From an uncultured Coriobacteriaceae bacterium (lineage in GTDB: Bacteria; Actinomycetota; Coriobacteriia; Coriobacteriales; Eggerthellaceae): 64,000 nt of DNA. The stretch covers positions 27,547-91,546 of the forward strand of contig URRZ01000001.1 in assembly GCA_900550385.1 (NCBI GenBank). Reading direction: 5' to 3'. Numbering within the stretch: the first letter of the stretch is position 1; every line of letters begins with the position of its first letter. Below, piece after piece: positions 35,768 to 42,482 of the stretch. The notes beneath the pieces are model-generated. The model saw nothing but the letters and a program-made list of their open reading frames with translations, was not told the DNA's origin and did not search any database. A program made the position numbers and the translations under genes.

Positions 35768-36595
35768 ATGCCCATCAAAGACACCATCGCCGCCATCCGC
35801 AAGGAGGCGGGCATCACGCAGGAGGAGATGGCGCGCAGGCTCTACGTCACCCGCCAGGCGGTCAGCCGCTGGGAGACGGGCGAGACCGCACCCGGCATCG
35901 ACATGGTGAAGCTCATCTGCGTCACCTTCGGCGTGCCGCTCGAGCGCTTCTTCGACATGCCGATGAGCTACTACTGCCAGTGCTGCAGCATGCCGATTCC
36001 GGAGGAGGAGATGCGCGGCACCGAGGCGGACGGATCGAGGAGCGCGGACTTCTGCAAGTACTGCTACGACCACGGCGACTTCACTGCGAAGGGCATGACG
36101 ATGGACGAGTTCATCGAGGCGACGGCTCCGATGGAGGCGAAAGCGCTGGGCGTGTCGCTCGACGAGGCGGTGTCACTTATGGCAACACTGCTGCCGCATC
36201 TGAAGCGCTGGCGCGAAGTGGGCGAGAACGAGGAGCGCTACGGTGAGGAGATTCGCGCGGCGTACGGCGACGAGGTCGTCGATGCCGCCAACGAGAAGTA
36301 CGTCGCCATGGGCGAGGCGGCGCATATGCAAGCCGATGAGCTGGCGCTCGCCATCAACGAGCAGCTGCGTCGCGCGATGGAGGCGGGCGACGTGGAGGGT
36401 CCCGAAGCGCGCAAACTGGTCGCCATGCACGGCCACTGGCTGCGCATGTACTGGCCCGACGGGTTGTACACGCCCGAGGCGCACAAGGGCTTGGCCGACG
36501 GCTACCTCGCCGACGAGCGCTTCCGCGCCTACTACGACGCTGTGGCGCCGGGCGCAACCCAGTTCCTCCGCGACGCGATCCATGCCTGCGCGTAA
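35768..36595 (+). CDS. XRE regulator fused to a zinc-ribbon and TipAS-like domain
   Basis: A 275-residue three-part protein. Residues 1-62 are an XRE HTH (ITQEEMARRLYVTRQAVSRWE). Residues about 68-105 form a zinc-binding module with YCQCCSMPIPEEEM and FCKYCYDHGDF. The C-terminal half is helical, with YGEEIRAAYGDEVVDAANEKY, GPEARKLVAMHGHWLRMYWP and LADGYLADERFRAYYD, like TipAS drug-recognition domains, ending with PGATQFLRDAIHA. It may be a one-component sensor of a peptide antibiotic, though TipAS is normally joined to MerR-type HTHs. The ATG follows a GGAGGAAAAGG run. Confidence 0.83.
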   Translation: MPIKDTIAAIRKEAGITQEEMARRLYVTRQAVSRWETGETAPGIDMVKLICVTFGVPLERFFDMPMSYYCQCCSMPIPEEEMRGTEADGSRSADFCKYCYDHGDFTAKGMTMDEFIEATAPMEAKALGVSLDEAVSLMATLLPHLKRWREVGENEERYGEEIRAAYGDEVVDAANEKYVAMGEAAHMQADELALAINEQLRRAMEAGDVEGPEARKLVAMHGHWLRMYWPDGLYTPEAHKGLADGYLADERFRAYYDAVAPGATQFLRDAIHACA

Positions 36596-36596
36596 A

Positions 36597-36628
36597 TGCG
36601 GAAAAGCACATCCGCTTTTTCATACTCG
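36597..36628. repeat. decayed REP-like hairpin after the XRE-TipAS gene
   Basis: GCGGAAAAGC, six bases, then a CGCTTTTTCAT arm, beginning at the gene's stop. It resembles the GTGAAAAAGGGAC family and could act as the gene's terminator. Confidence 0.4.
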
Positions 36629-36721
36629 ATAGGCAAACGTCCTGATCAATGGCGCTCAACTTCAGATAAACTGGCGGTAGAGGCAATTCGACCGACGGTC
36701 GGTTGAGCGCGAATGCCGTGC

Positions 36722-36749
36722 GTGGAACGATTGATGCGAGCCGTTCCAC
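36722..36749. promoter_or_regulatory. inverted repeat upstream of a small XRE gene
   Basis: GTGGAACG (36722-36729) and CGTTCCAC (36742-36749) form a perfect 8-bp inverted repeat with 12 bases between, ending 18 bases before the start codon at 36768. It is a candidate autoregulatory operator. A GATAAACT box lies at about 36665. Confidence 0.4.
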
Positions 36750-36767
36750 CACGATGAAAGGACGATC

Positions 36768-37205
36768 ATGGCACAGCAGGCACAGCTTAGCTTCGGCGAG
36801 ATGGTTCGCGCGCTCCGCGCGGAGAAGGGCATGACGCAGCTCGATCTTGCGCGGAAGATGGGCGTCACCGACAAGGCGGTTTCCAAGTGGGAGCGGGATC
36901 TGTCGATTCCCGATGTGGCATCGCTCCCCAAGCTTGCCGAGGAGCTGGGCACTTCCGTCGATGAGCTGCTTCAGGCCAAAACGGCGGCGCAGGAGGCTGC
37001 GGCCGAAGATGGCGCCACGCGCAAGAAGGCGGCGGCTTTGGTCGAGTTGGTGCTCAAGGCGGTCGCCCTCGCGATGGGCGTTGGGGTCGTGGCGCTCACG
37101 ATCATGGACGAGGTCGAGCCCCGCAACGCGCTCGGCCTGCTCGGCGTCGGCGTCGCCTGCCTCGCGCTCGTGCAGCTGATGCATTCGGGAGAGGACGATC
37201 GGTAG
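36768..37205 (+). CDS. XRE-family regulator with C-terminal membrane helices
   Basis: A 145-residue protein. Residues 10-65 are a clear HTH (MTQLDLARKMGVTDKAVSKWERDLSIPD). After an Ala/Glu linker come two hydrophobic segments (AALVELVLKAVALAMGVGVVAL and ALGLLGVGVACLALVQLMH), so the protein is probably membrane-tethered. AAAGGA lies six bases before the ATG. The layout is common in Firmicutes and coriobacterial regulators of bacitracin-type or membrane-stress genes, but no target is adjacent. Confidence 0.82.
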   Translation: MAQQAQLSFGEMVRALRAEKGMTQLDLARKMGVTDKAVSKWERDLSIPDVASLPKLAEELGTSVDELLQAKTAAQEAAAEDGATRKKAAALVELVLKAVALAMGVGVVALTIMDEVEPRNALGLLGVGVACLALVQLMHSGEDDR

Positions 37206-37242
37206 CGTTTCGATATCTGGCCAGCGCGTTGGCCGTTGTCCG

Positions 37243-37920
37243 TCAGTAGCGCTGGGCGTCGCCGGCGGCGTAGTCATCGAAGAGCTGGCGGCAGGTGTCG
37301 CGGTCGAACTCCTGCAGGCTCACTGTCTCTTCCTCGCCGTTGAGCTGGCGGTAGAACGCGTCGTCGCGGAAGCCGATCTCGGCGCTGTCCTCGCGCGTGC
37401 AGCCGTAGTAGACGGCATCCATGTTGGACCAGAGGACCGCACCCAAACACATCGGGCATGGCTCGGCGGTGGTGTAGAGCTCGCAGCCCGTCAGATCGTG
37501 TGTGCCCAGGTTGCGGCACGCGTCGCGGATCGCCTCCATCTCGCCGTGGCAGGTGGGGTCGTTGTTCGCCAGCACGCGGTTGTGGCCTCGGCCGACGATC
37601 TCGCCGTCCTTCACGATGACCGATCCGAACGGCCCGCCGTCGCCCGCCTGGATGCCCTGGTAGGCTTCGTCGATCGCGATCTGCATGAATTCGGAGGAGG
37701 GCTGCATGTCGGTTCCTTCGGTGTCGGTGGATTCGTCAGATCCGTTGGCGGAGCTTTGCTCGGCGGTTTGGGCTTGCGAAGCCGTTTCGGTTTGCGAAGC
37801 GGCGTCTTGCTCGGTTGACGCTGTGTCGTTTCCTGCGGATGAGCAGCCCGTCAGCGCGATAGCCAGAAAGAGAGCGGCGACGATGCCGACGAGCGTGCGC
37901 AGCTTAGAGGATGAGGCCAT
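37243..37920 (-). CDS. predicted lipoprotein with a nucleoside/guanine deaminase domain
   Basis: A 225-residue protein. The start at 37920 (AAAGGA upstream) gives a lipoprotein signal: positive SSSKLRTL, hydrophobic core, lipobox ALTGC with Cys26. A Ser/Gln/Thr-rich linker of ~50 residues follows. Then comes a deaminase domain of the GuaD/TadA fold: FMQIAIDEAYQGIQAGDGGP, GHNRVLANNDPTCHGEMEAI with the zinc HxE, and TTAEPCPMCLGAVLWS with the zinc PCxxC. Export of a deaminase is unusual; such enzymes act in the cytosol. It could salvage guanine or similar bases outside the membrane, or the signal could be misread. Confidence 0.8.
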   Translation of the reverse strand: MASSSKLRTLVGIVAALFLAIALTGCSSAGNDTASTEQDAASQTETASQAQTAEQSSANGSDESTDTEGTDMQPSSEFMQIAIDEAYQGIQAGDGGPFGSVIVKDGEIVGRGHNRVLANNDPTCHGEMEAIRDACRNLGTHDLTGCELYTTAEPCPMCLGAVLWSNMDAVYYGCTREDSAEIGFRDDAFYRQLNGEEETVSLQEFDRDTCRQLFDDYAAGDAQRY

Positions 37921-38000
37921 AGCGGGTCCTTTCGACGGGGACATGCAACCATGGTAGCATGCGGTGCGCTCGGCGTGACCGTCCGAATAGACGACGCGAT

Positions 38001-38063
38001 AGGGGGAACGGTCTCTTTTCCGCATCGGCGCAATGCGGGATAGCGACTGTCTCTTTATCACGC
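38001..38063. repeat. degenerate REPIN-like pair
   Basis: Unit one reads AGGGGGAACGGTCTCTTTTC with CGCAT; unit two, inverted, reads ATGCGGGATAGCGACTGTC then TCTTTATCACG. They face each other across CGGCGC at about 38026-38031. It belongs to the GTGAAAAAGGGAC family with several substitutions and lies upstream of the GG-leader gene cluster. Confidence 0.5.
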
Positions 38064-38159
38064 CCTCAGTTTTTCACGGTGTGCAGGTCGCAAGCTCGCG
38101 TTCACTCCTCAAAGCGCCTATTGGTTCCCATGCCTCGCAATGCTCGGGCTTCCGTTCCA

Positions 38160-38165
38160 TATAAT
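38160..38165 (+). promoter_or_regulatory. -10 box of the small zinc-ribbon gene cluster
   Basis: TATAAT at 38160-38165, 50 bases before the first small gene. No good -35 box at the expected spacing was seen, so recognition may need an activator. Confidence 0.45.
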
Positions 38166-38214
38166 CAAGTCGAGGCGCAAGCAAGCGCTCCCGTCTCCAA
38201 AAATAGGAGGCATC

Positions 38215-38484
38215 ATGGTAAAGATCACGAAAGGCGAGCACGGCTTGCTCGCCGACGGCAAGCCCATCGACGAGAGCTCGTTCACCGAACTTTCCGATGA
38301 GGATCTCGAGCAGACATCAGGCGGCATCACGGTGATCCAGCATTTCGACGGTAGCAGCGTCGATAAGCTGCGGTGCTGGCAATGCGGCGGCGAAGACTGG
38401 GATCTCATCGGCTGGCGCGCCGATAACAAGCTCTGGGCGCGCTGCAAGAAGTGCGGATGGGAAGACTGTGCCGAGTTCTACTAG
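38215..38484 (+). CDS. small protein 1: double-glycine leader plus zinc-ribbon-like core
   Basis: An 89-residue protein. Residues 25-37 read ELSDEDLEQTSGG, a bacteriocin-type double-glycine leader end with GG at 36-37. The predicted core (38-89) has C54-x2-C57 and C77-x2-C80, a rubredoxin/zinc-ribbon knuckle pair, plus C85 and four Trp. AGGAGG lies five bases before the ATG. It is first of three similar genes in a row on the same strand. No C39 peptidase transporter or modifying enzyme is in the window. It could be a secreted peptide, a RiPP precursor, or a cytoplasmic zinc-ribbon protein whose acidic N-terminus only resembles a leader. Confidence 0.75.
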   Translation: MVKITKGEHGLLADGKPIDESSFTELSDEDLEQTSGGITVIQHFDGSSVDKLRCWQCGGEDWDLIGWRADNKLWARCKKCGWEDCAEFY

Positions 38485-38533
38485 GCCGTCTTCACGGCAC
38501 CTAGACACCGTTTTCAATGCGAAGGAGAACGCG

Positions 38534-38854
38534 ATGAGCAATTCCGAACACGATGCCACGGGCAAGATGCCGGAACTGGCCGGCGAGGTCGAGCTGAAAG
38601 ACGCGGAGATTGCCGAGGTTTCCGGTGGTGCAACGGGTGGCCTCTATCCCGAGAAAATCCATTGGGAGGATCTCGTGGAGTGGCGCGTGCGATGCAGCAA
38701 CTGCGGCTCGAGCTATGTGAAGAGGAATTCCGGCTACGAGTACATGGTCAGCGGCCTTCGCGCAACCTGCGACTACTGCGGGAGTTCCAGCGTCGAAACG
38801 CATTTCATGAGGATGATTCAGGAAGGGTATTACCCGTCGTCGCAGTTCAGGTAA
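38534..38854 (+). CDS. small protein 2: double-glycine leader plus zinc-ribbon-like core
   Basis: A 106-residue protein starting 49 bases after small protein 1. The leader ends ELKDAEIAEVSGG (GG 31-32), followed by a second GG at 35-36. The core has C54-x2-C57 and C79-x2-C82, both followed by Gly-Ser, as in a zinc ribbon. The C-terminal tail is aromatic (EGYYPSSQFR). AAGGAG is six bases upstream of ATG 38534. Sequence identity with the first protein is low outside the leader end and the Cys spacing, so these are diverged members rather than a recent duplication. Confidence 0.75.
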   Translation: MSNSEHDATGKMPELAGEVELKDAEIAEVSGGATGGLYPEKIHWEDLVEWRVRCSNCGSSYVKRNSGYEYMVSGLRATCDYCGSSSVETHFMRMIQEGYYPSSQFR

Positions 38855-38898
38855 GCGAAAGTGCGCTGCGCCTGCGGTTTGCGGCGCGGCGGAAACTA

Positions 38899-38925
38899 GG
38901 GCAACGGGGGCGTGGCTCGTTGCCC
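38899..38925 (+). repeat. GGGCAACG hairpin between small proteins 2 and 3
   Basis: GGGCAACG (38899-38906) and CGTTGCCC (38918-38925) form an 8-bp perfect stem with an 11-base loop, 18 bases before the next start codon, leaving AAGGAAGGAG free. It may be an attenuator or translation control. The same arms recur at 39219-39266. Confidence 0.6.
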
Positions 38926-38942
38926 CAAAGGAAGGAGTCATC

Positions 38943-39191
38943 ATGACCGACGAGAGAATCCCAAACGTTGAGCCTGTCGATTATAAGATCCTTTCCGACG
39001 AGGACATGGTCCTTTCCGACGAGGAGCTGGCCGACGCAACCGGCGGGGTGATGATCTATCCCTCGCAAAGGATGCGGGCGACCTGCGGGGATTGCGGGTA
39101 CTCTTTCTATGTGCTGGTGCCTCTTGGCCGCAAGCCGGTCGTGGGTTGCCCGAAATGCAGAAGCGGGCGGGTTGGCCTCATGGCAATCTAG
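38943..39191 (+). CDS. small protein 3: double-glycine leader plus zinc-ribbon-like core
   Basis: An 82-residue protein. The leader ends VLSDEELADATGG (GG 34-35), with a preceding ILSDEDM that looks like a repeated leader motif. The core has C48-x2-C51 and C69-x2-C72, and the hydrophobic YSFYVLVPLG between, a classical zinc-ribbon spacing. AAGGAAGGAG precedes the ATG. It is the last of the three-gene run and is followed by a GGGCAACG hairpin and a perfect palindrome that may terminate the transcript. Confidence 0.77.
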   Translation: MTDERIPNVEPVDYKILSDEDMVLSDEELADATGGVMIYPSQRMRATCGDCGYSFYVLVPLGRKPVVGCPKCRSGRVGLMAI

Positions 39192-39218
39192 GCCGCCGAA
39201 CGCTTTCGGTCTGAAACA

Positions 39219-39266
39219 GGGCAACGGACAACGCAAACGGGACAACGGCGGCGCAGCACGTTGCCC
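39219..39266 (+). repeat. second GGGCAACG hairpin, after small protein 3
   Basis: GGGCAACG (39219-39226) and CGTTGCCC (39259-39266) with a 32-base loop rich in CAACG. Both copies are preceded by GAAAC-like bases, so they are related repeats that follow genes 2 and 3 of the cluster. Confidence 0.55.
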
Positions 39267-39270
39267 CGGA

Positions 39271-39301
39271 ATGAGAAAAGGGGTCTGACCCCTTTTCTCA
39301 T
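39271..39301. repeat. perfect 31-bp REP-type palindrome
   Basis: ATGAGAAAAGGGGTC (39271-39285), one T, then its exact complement (39287-39301), followed by TTTCTG. The GGGGTCTGACCCC core resembles REP sequences linked to RAYT transposases in other bacteria; here it can also serve as a bidirectional terminator. Confidence 0.75.
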
Positions 39302-39363
39302 TTTCTGTCGGTAATGTCTTCCGACCAGATTTCATGTACTGCAAACACATAAAATAATAAAAA

Positions 39364-39384
39364 TCGTGTATTATAAATACACGA
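39364..39384. promoter_or_regulatory. 21-bp palindrome upstream of the DUF4143 ATPase gene
   Basis: TCGTGTATT-ATA-AATACACGA is perfect and AT-rich, 37 bases before the start codon at 39421. TATAAAT inside it could be a -10 box, so a bound repressor would block initiation. Confidence 0.5.
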
Positions 39385-39420
39385 AATGTAATTCCACATG
39401 CGAATGCCCTGGAGGGAGAA

Positions 39421-40788
39421 ATGAGGAGAAAGATCGAGAACCTCATCGAGGCGTGGGCGACTGCTCCCGCGAATCGTCCTTTGCTGATCCGCGGAGCTCG
39501 CCGTGTCGGGAAAACCTACGTGGTCGAAGAAGTTGGCAAACGCATCGCGGGCAACAACTTCGTGAAACTCGATTTCCAGACCGATCTCGAACTCATCGCC
39601 CCGCTTTTCAACGGCCCTACCGACGATGTAGATGCCGTAATGAAACGCGTTGCGGAGTATAAGCGGGTTCGGTTGGATAAAAGCAGCGCCTTCGTCTTTT
39701 TCGACGAAGTCCAACTGTGCGAGCGTGCGCTTAATTCGCTCCGATTCTTTTCGGGCTCGGGGTGGCGCGTGATAGCAACGGGAAGCCAGCTTGGCGTTGC
39801 AACGCGCAAGCGCGATCTTCCATTTCCGAGCGGTGTGCAGCAGGAGACGATGCATCCCCTGACCTTCGAGGAGTTCCTTTGGGCGCTTGGCGAAGAGCCG
39901 ATGGCAGAGGCGATTCGGGATCACGCGCGAACGTTGGAGCCGTATCCTGCGCATGAGAAGGCACTGGAGCATTATCGCCTCTACCAGGTTATCGGGGGCT
40001 TTCCGGCGGCGGTGGCTGAATATGTTCGGACGGGGGACATCGATGAAGCCCGCATCCAGCAGCGGGAGGTGGATGCGATCTACACCGCCGACATGACGGA
40101 TCCGGAAAACGGGATCAGCGCCCTTGCCGCACGCAAGGTGTGGCGCAGCATATCTTCGCAATTGCTGCGATCATCGACGAAGAAATTCAAGTATGCGGAG
40201 GTCGAGCGCGGCGGGAGAAGGGCGAAGCTCATGGAGCCCCTCGATTGGCTCGAAGGTGCCGGCATGGTTTCCATCAACAATCTGACCCAATGCATCGAGG
40301 CGCCGCTTGTCCCCTATGATGACGAGGAGGGGAGCTTCTTCAAGGTGTACTTGGCCGATACGGGGCTGATGTTCTATAAGCTCGCGGTGAATCCGCGCCT
40401 CTGGCTCGAGGCGGAAGCGGCTTCCGGTTTGCCCGCGTCCTCCGATTTTCGGGGGGCGCTTGCGGAAAACTCGGTGATGCAGGCGCTTACGGCCGCCGAT
40501 CTGCAAACGTACTACTGGACTCCGCCTTCCTCGTGGGGAGGTTCGGGCGAATTGGATTTTCTTTTGCAGGACGACCATATGAGGGTGATTCCCGTCGAAG
40601 TCAAGTCGACGCGCAATGTCCGTGCGAAAACCCTCGCCACGTTCATGGGTAAGGCCGGTTCCCCCTATGCGATAGTGCTCTCGAACCGTGATTTCGGATG
40701 TTCCGAGGGGGTGCAAGGCGAAGAGGTTAGGGAGCTTCCCCTCTATGCGGCTTATTGCATCGGCGAAGGATGCGCCAAGAGGGAGTGA
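39421..40788 (+). CDS. AAA-14/DUF4143 ATPase
   Basis: A 455-residue protein. Walker A is LLIRGARRVGKTYVVEE, the next motif NFVKLDFQTD, Walker B VFFDEVQ, sensor ATGSQLG, and EFLWALGE leads into the DUF4143 region with GFPAAVAEYV, YLADTGLMFYKLA, ENSVMQALTA and YYWTPPSSWGGSGELDFLL plus IPVEVKSTRN, an endonuclease-like core. Such proteins are widespread, often strain-specific, and of unknown biological role. GGAGGGAGAA precedes the ATG. A truncated relative lies at 62233-62906. Confidence 0.88.
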   Translation: MRRKIENLIEAWATAPANRPLLIRGARRVGKTYVVEEVGKRIAGNNFVKLDFQTDLELIAPLFNGPTDDVDAVMKRVAEYKRVRLDKSSAFVFFDEVQLCERALNSLRFFSGSGWRVIATGSQLGVATRKRDLPFPSGVQQETMHPLTFEEFLWALGEEPMAEAIRDHARTLEPYPAHEKALEHYRLYQVIGGFPAAVAEYVRTGDIDEARIQQREVDAIYTADMTDPENGISALAARKVWRSISSQLLRSSTKKFKYAEVERGGRRAKLMEPLDWLEGAGMVSINNLTQCIEAPLVPYDDEEGSFFKVYLADTGLMFYKLAVNPRLWLEAEAASGLPASSDFRGALAENSVMQALTAADLQTYYWTPPSSWGGSGELDFLLQDDHMRVIPVEVKSTRNVRAKTLATFMGKAGSPYAIVLSNRDFGCSEGVQGEEVRELPLYAAYCIGEGCAKRE

Positions 40789-40821
40789 TTCGGGGAAGCC
40801 TATGACGAACAACCGCCACGC

Positions 40822-40917
40822 TAGTCCAGCAATTCAGCTTCCAACGCGAGGCGACGCTTGATGGCGTTGCGGATGACGAGCGCACAGGCAGCGAAGCAGG
40901 CGATATAGGTGAACTAG
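40822..40917 (-). pseudogene. C-terminal remnant of a membrane protein
   Basis: A minus-strand frame encodes FTYIACFAACALVIRNAIK then RRLALEAELLD and a stop at 40822-40824, a helix plus a charged tail typical of small membrane proteins. A TAG lies immediately upstream and there is no start, so only about 31 residues survive. It is a remnant at best. Confidence 0.3.
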
Positions 40918-40935
40918 CGAAAATGATAAGATAGG

Positions 40936-40967
40936 CTATCAAAATCGCGATTATCGATATTTGATAG
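40936..40967. promoter_or_regulatory. AT-rich inverted repeat
   Basis: CTATCAAA (40936-40943) and TTTGATAG (40960-40967) enclose ATCGCGATTATCGATA. It has the look of an operator, but no intact gene starts close by; the next, at 41409, is 440 bases away. From 40968 to 41272 I see no supported gene. Confidence 0.35.
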
Positions 40968-41272
40968 GTTATGTTCGGGAACGTATGCGCTCGTCATCGG
41001 GTCGGACGCGTTTCCGGTCAAAGACTTCCTTCTTGGCCGTGTGCCCTTGTTTCAATGACGGGTGGTAAAAGAACGAGAGAGATGGAGTTCCTCTTCTCGC
41101 TGGCTCGGCGGTTTCGTATTTCCATACGGGTTAGAGCCAGCCTCCTGATCAGGCCTTTGCAACCGCAGGGCGCCCGAAACCCGCGCAAAATGAAGCCTGC
41201 AGTTGGTGGATCGGACGGCGCGGCTATCCCACAATAGACTTTGCCGGCATGAAACGACCGATCTGCGCGCCG

Positions 41273-41331
41273 CGGAAAGGGGGCAGTCACCTTTTTGGTG
41301 AAAAAGGGACAGTCGCTTTTTCACATTTTGC
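41273..41331. repeat. REPIN-like pair of REP units
   Basis: Unit one GCGGAAAGGGGGCAGTCACC then TTTTTG (41273-41298); unit two GTGAAAAAGGGACAGTCGC then TTTTTCACATTTTGC (41298-41331). Unit two is the best copy of the family, GTGAAAAAGGGAC-A-GTCGCTTTTTCAC, a palindrome with one mismatch. Confidence 0.7.
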
Positions 41332-41408
41332 GAAGTTGCGCTGCGAGGGATAGCCTCGCACCAACCCCTGCCTCCGCACCCGCCGCCAACCACGAAAGGA
41401 AATAAGCC

Positions 41409-42440
41409 GTGAGCTTTCGAGACAACCTGCAAGCCCTGCGCGCCGAGCGCAACATGACCCAGGAGCAGCTGGCGATGCTGCTCGGGGTATCCCGCCAGTC
41501 CGTGACGAAATGGGAGGCGGAGCGCTCCTATCCCGAGATGGACAAGCTCCTGAGGATCTGCGACATCTTCGGATGCTCGCTCGACGACCTGGTGAAGGGC
41601 GACCTCACCGGACGTGCGCCTGCCGAGGGCTCGCCCTCGGTGCCGTCCGGCCCGCCGTCGGACGTGTGTGGCTACGACGAGCACCAGCGCATGATGGCGT
41701 GGAGAGTGCCCACGGGCATCGCCGCCATCCTCATGGGCATCGCGATCGCGTTTTTCTTCGAGGGCGCGGTCGACCTCGGCACGCACAACGGCCACGATGC
41801 CCTGTTCGTCATCATCGCGCTGGCGGCTGCGCTCGCGGGACTCGCGTTCCTCGTGCCCGCCGGCATGGCGCACTCCGCTTTCGTGAAGGCGCATCCGTAT
41901 GTGGAGGACTTCTACACCGAAGACGACCGCGCCCGCGCCCGCAAGTCGTTTTCGGGCGGGCTCATCGCCGGCTTGGCGTTCATAGTCGCGGGGATCGGCT
42001 GCATGCTCATGCTCGAGGAGCGCGCTGAGAATTACGGCATGTTCTTCCTGCTGTTCTTCATCGCGCTCGGCGTGTGGAACATCGTGCACTACGGGATGCT
42101 CCTCGGCCGCACGAACATTGCGGAGTACAACAAGGACGCCGCCGACGAGCTCGAGATCGAGGACATCGTGAACGCCCAGGTGGATGCCGAGGTAAAAGAC
42201 GCGCTGCTGTCTCGCAAGCGCCACGGCAAGAAGCTCGGCGCGGTGTGCGGCTCCATCATGATAGTCGCGACCATCGTCGGCCTCGCGCTCCTGTTCGCCC
42301 CCGCGCTCACCGCGCCCGACCCCAGCGCGTTCGAGCCCGAGGGCACCTCCGCCATGTGGTTCTGGGTTGCCTGGCCGGTGGGCGCGCTGCTCTGCGGCAT
42401 CGTGACGTTGCTCTGGGAAGCGTTCGGGAAAAAGGAATGA
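41409..42440 (+). CDS. XRE-family regulator with polytopic membrane domain
   Basis: A 343-residue protein starting at GTG 41409 with AAAGGA about eight bases upstream. Residues 1-65 are an HTH (MTQEQLAMLLGVSRQSVTKWEAERSYPEMDKL is split by one helix turn). Five or so hydrophobic segments follow, including AAILMGIAIAFFF, LFVIIALAAALAGLAFLV and GLIAGLAFIVAGIGCML. HTH-plus-membrane proteins of this type are frequent in Firmicutes and coriobacteria and are thought to sense the envelope. It converges on the AraC gene with 42 bases between. Confidence 0.83.
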   Translation: MSFRDNLQALRAERNMTQEQLAMLLGVSRQSVTKWEAERSYPEMDKLLRICDIFGCSLDDLVKGDLTGRAPAEGSPSVPSGPPSDVCGYDEHQRMMAWRVPTGIAAILMGIAIAFFFEGAVDLGTHNGHDALFVIIALAAALAGLAFLVPAGMAHSAFVKAHPYVEDFYTEDDRARARKSFSGGLIAGLAFIVAGIGCMLMLEERAENYGMFFLLFFIALGVWNIVHYGMLLGRTNIAEYNKDAADELEIEDIVNAQVDAEVKDALLSRKRHGKKLGAVCGSIMIVATIVGLALLFAPALTAPDPSAFEPEGTSAMWFWVAWPVGALLCGIVTLLWEAFGKKE

Positions 42441-42482
42441 AACCGTTCGCTCGCGTGTCTTTCGTTGGGCACGTACGCTGCC

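Noticed and set aside
40971..41237. 88-residue frame on the plus strand
   Set aside because: No ribosome site or family-like features; overlaps a repeat-rich gap.
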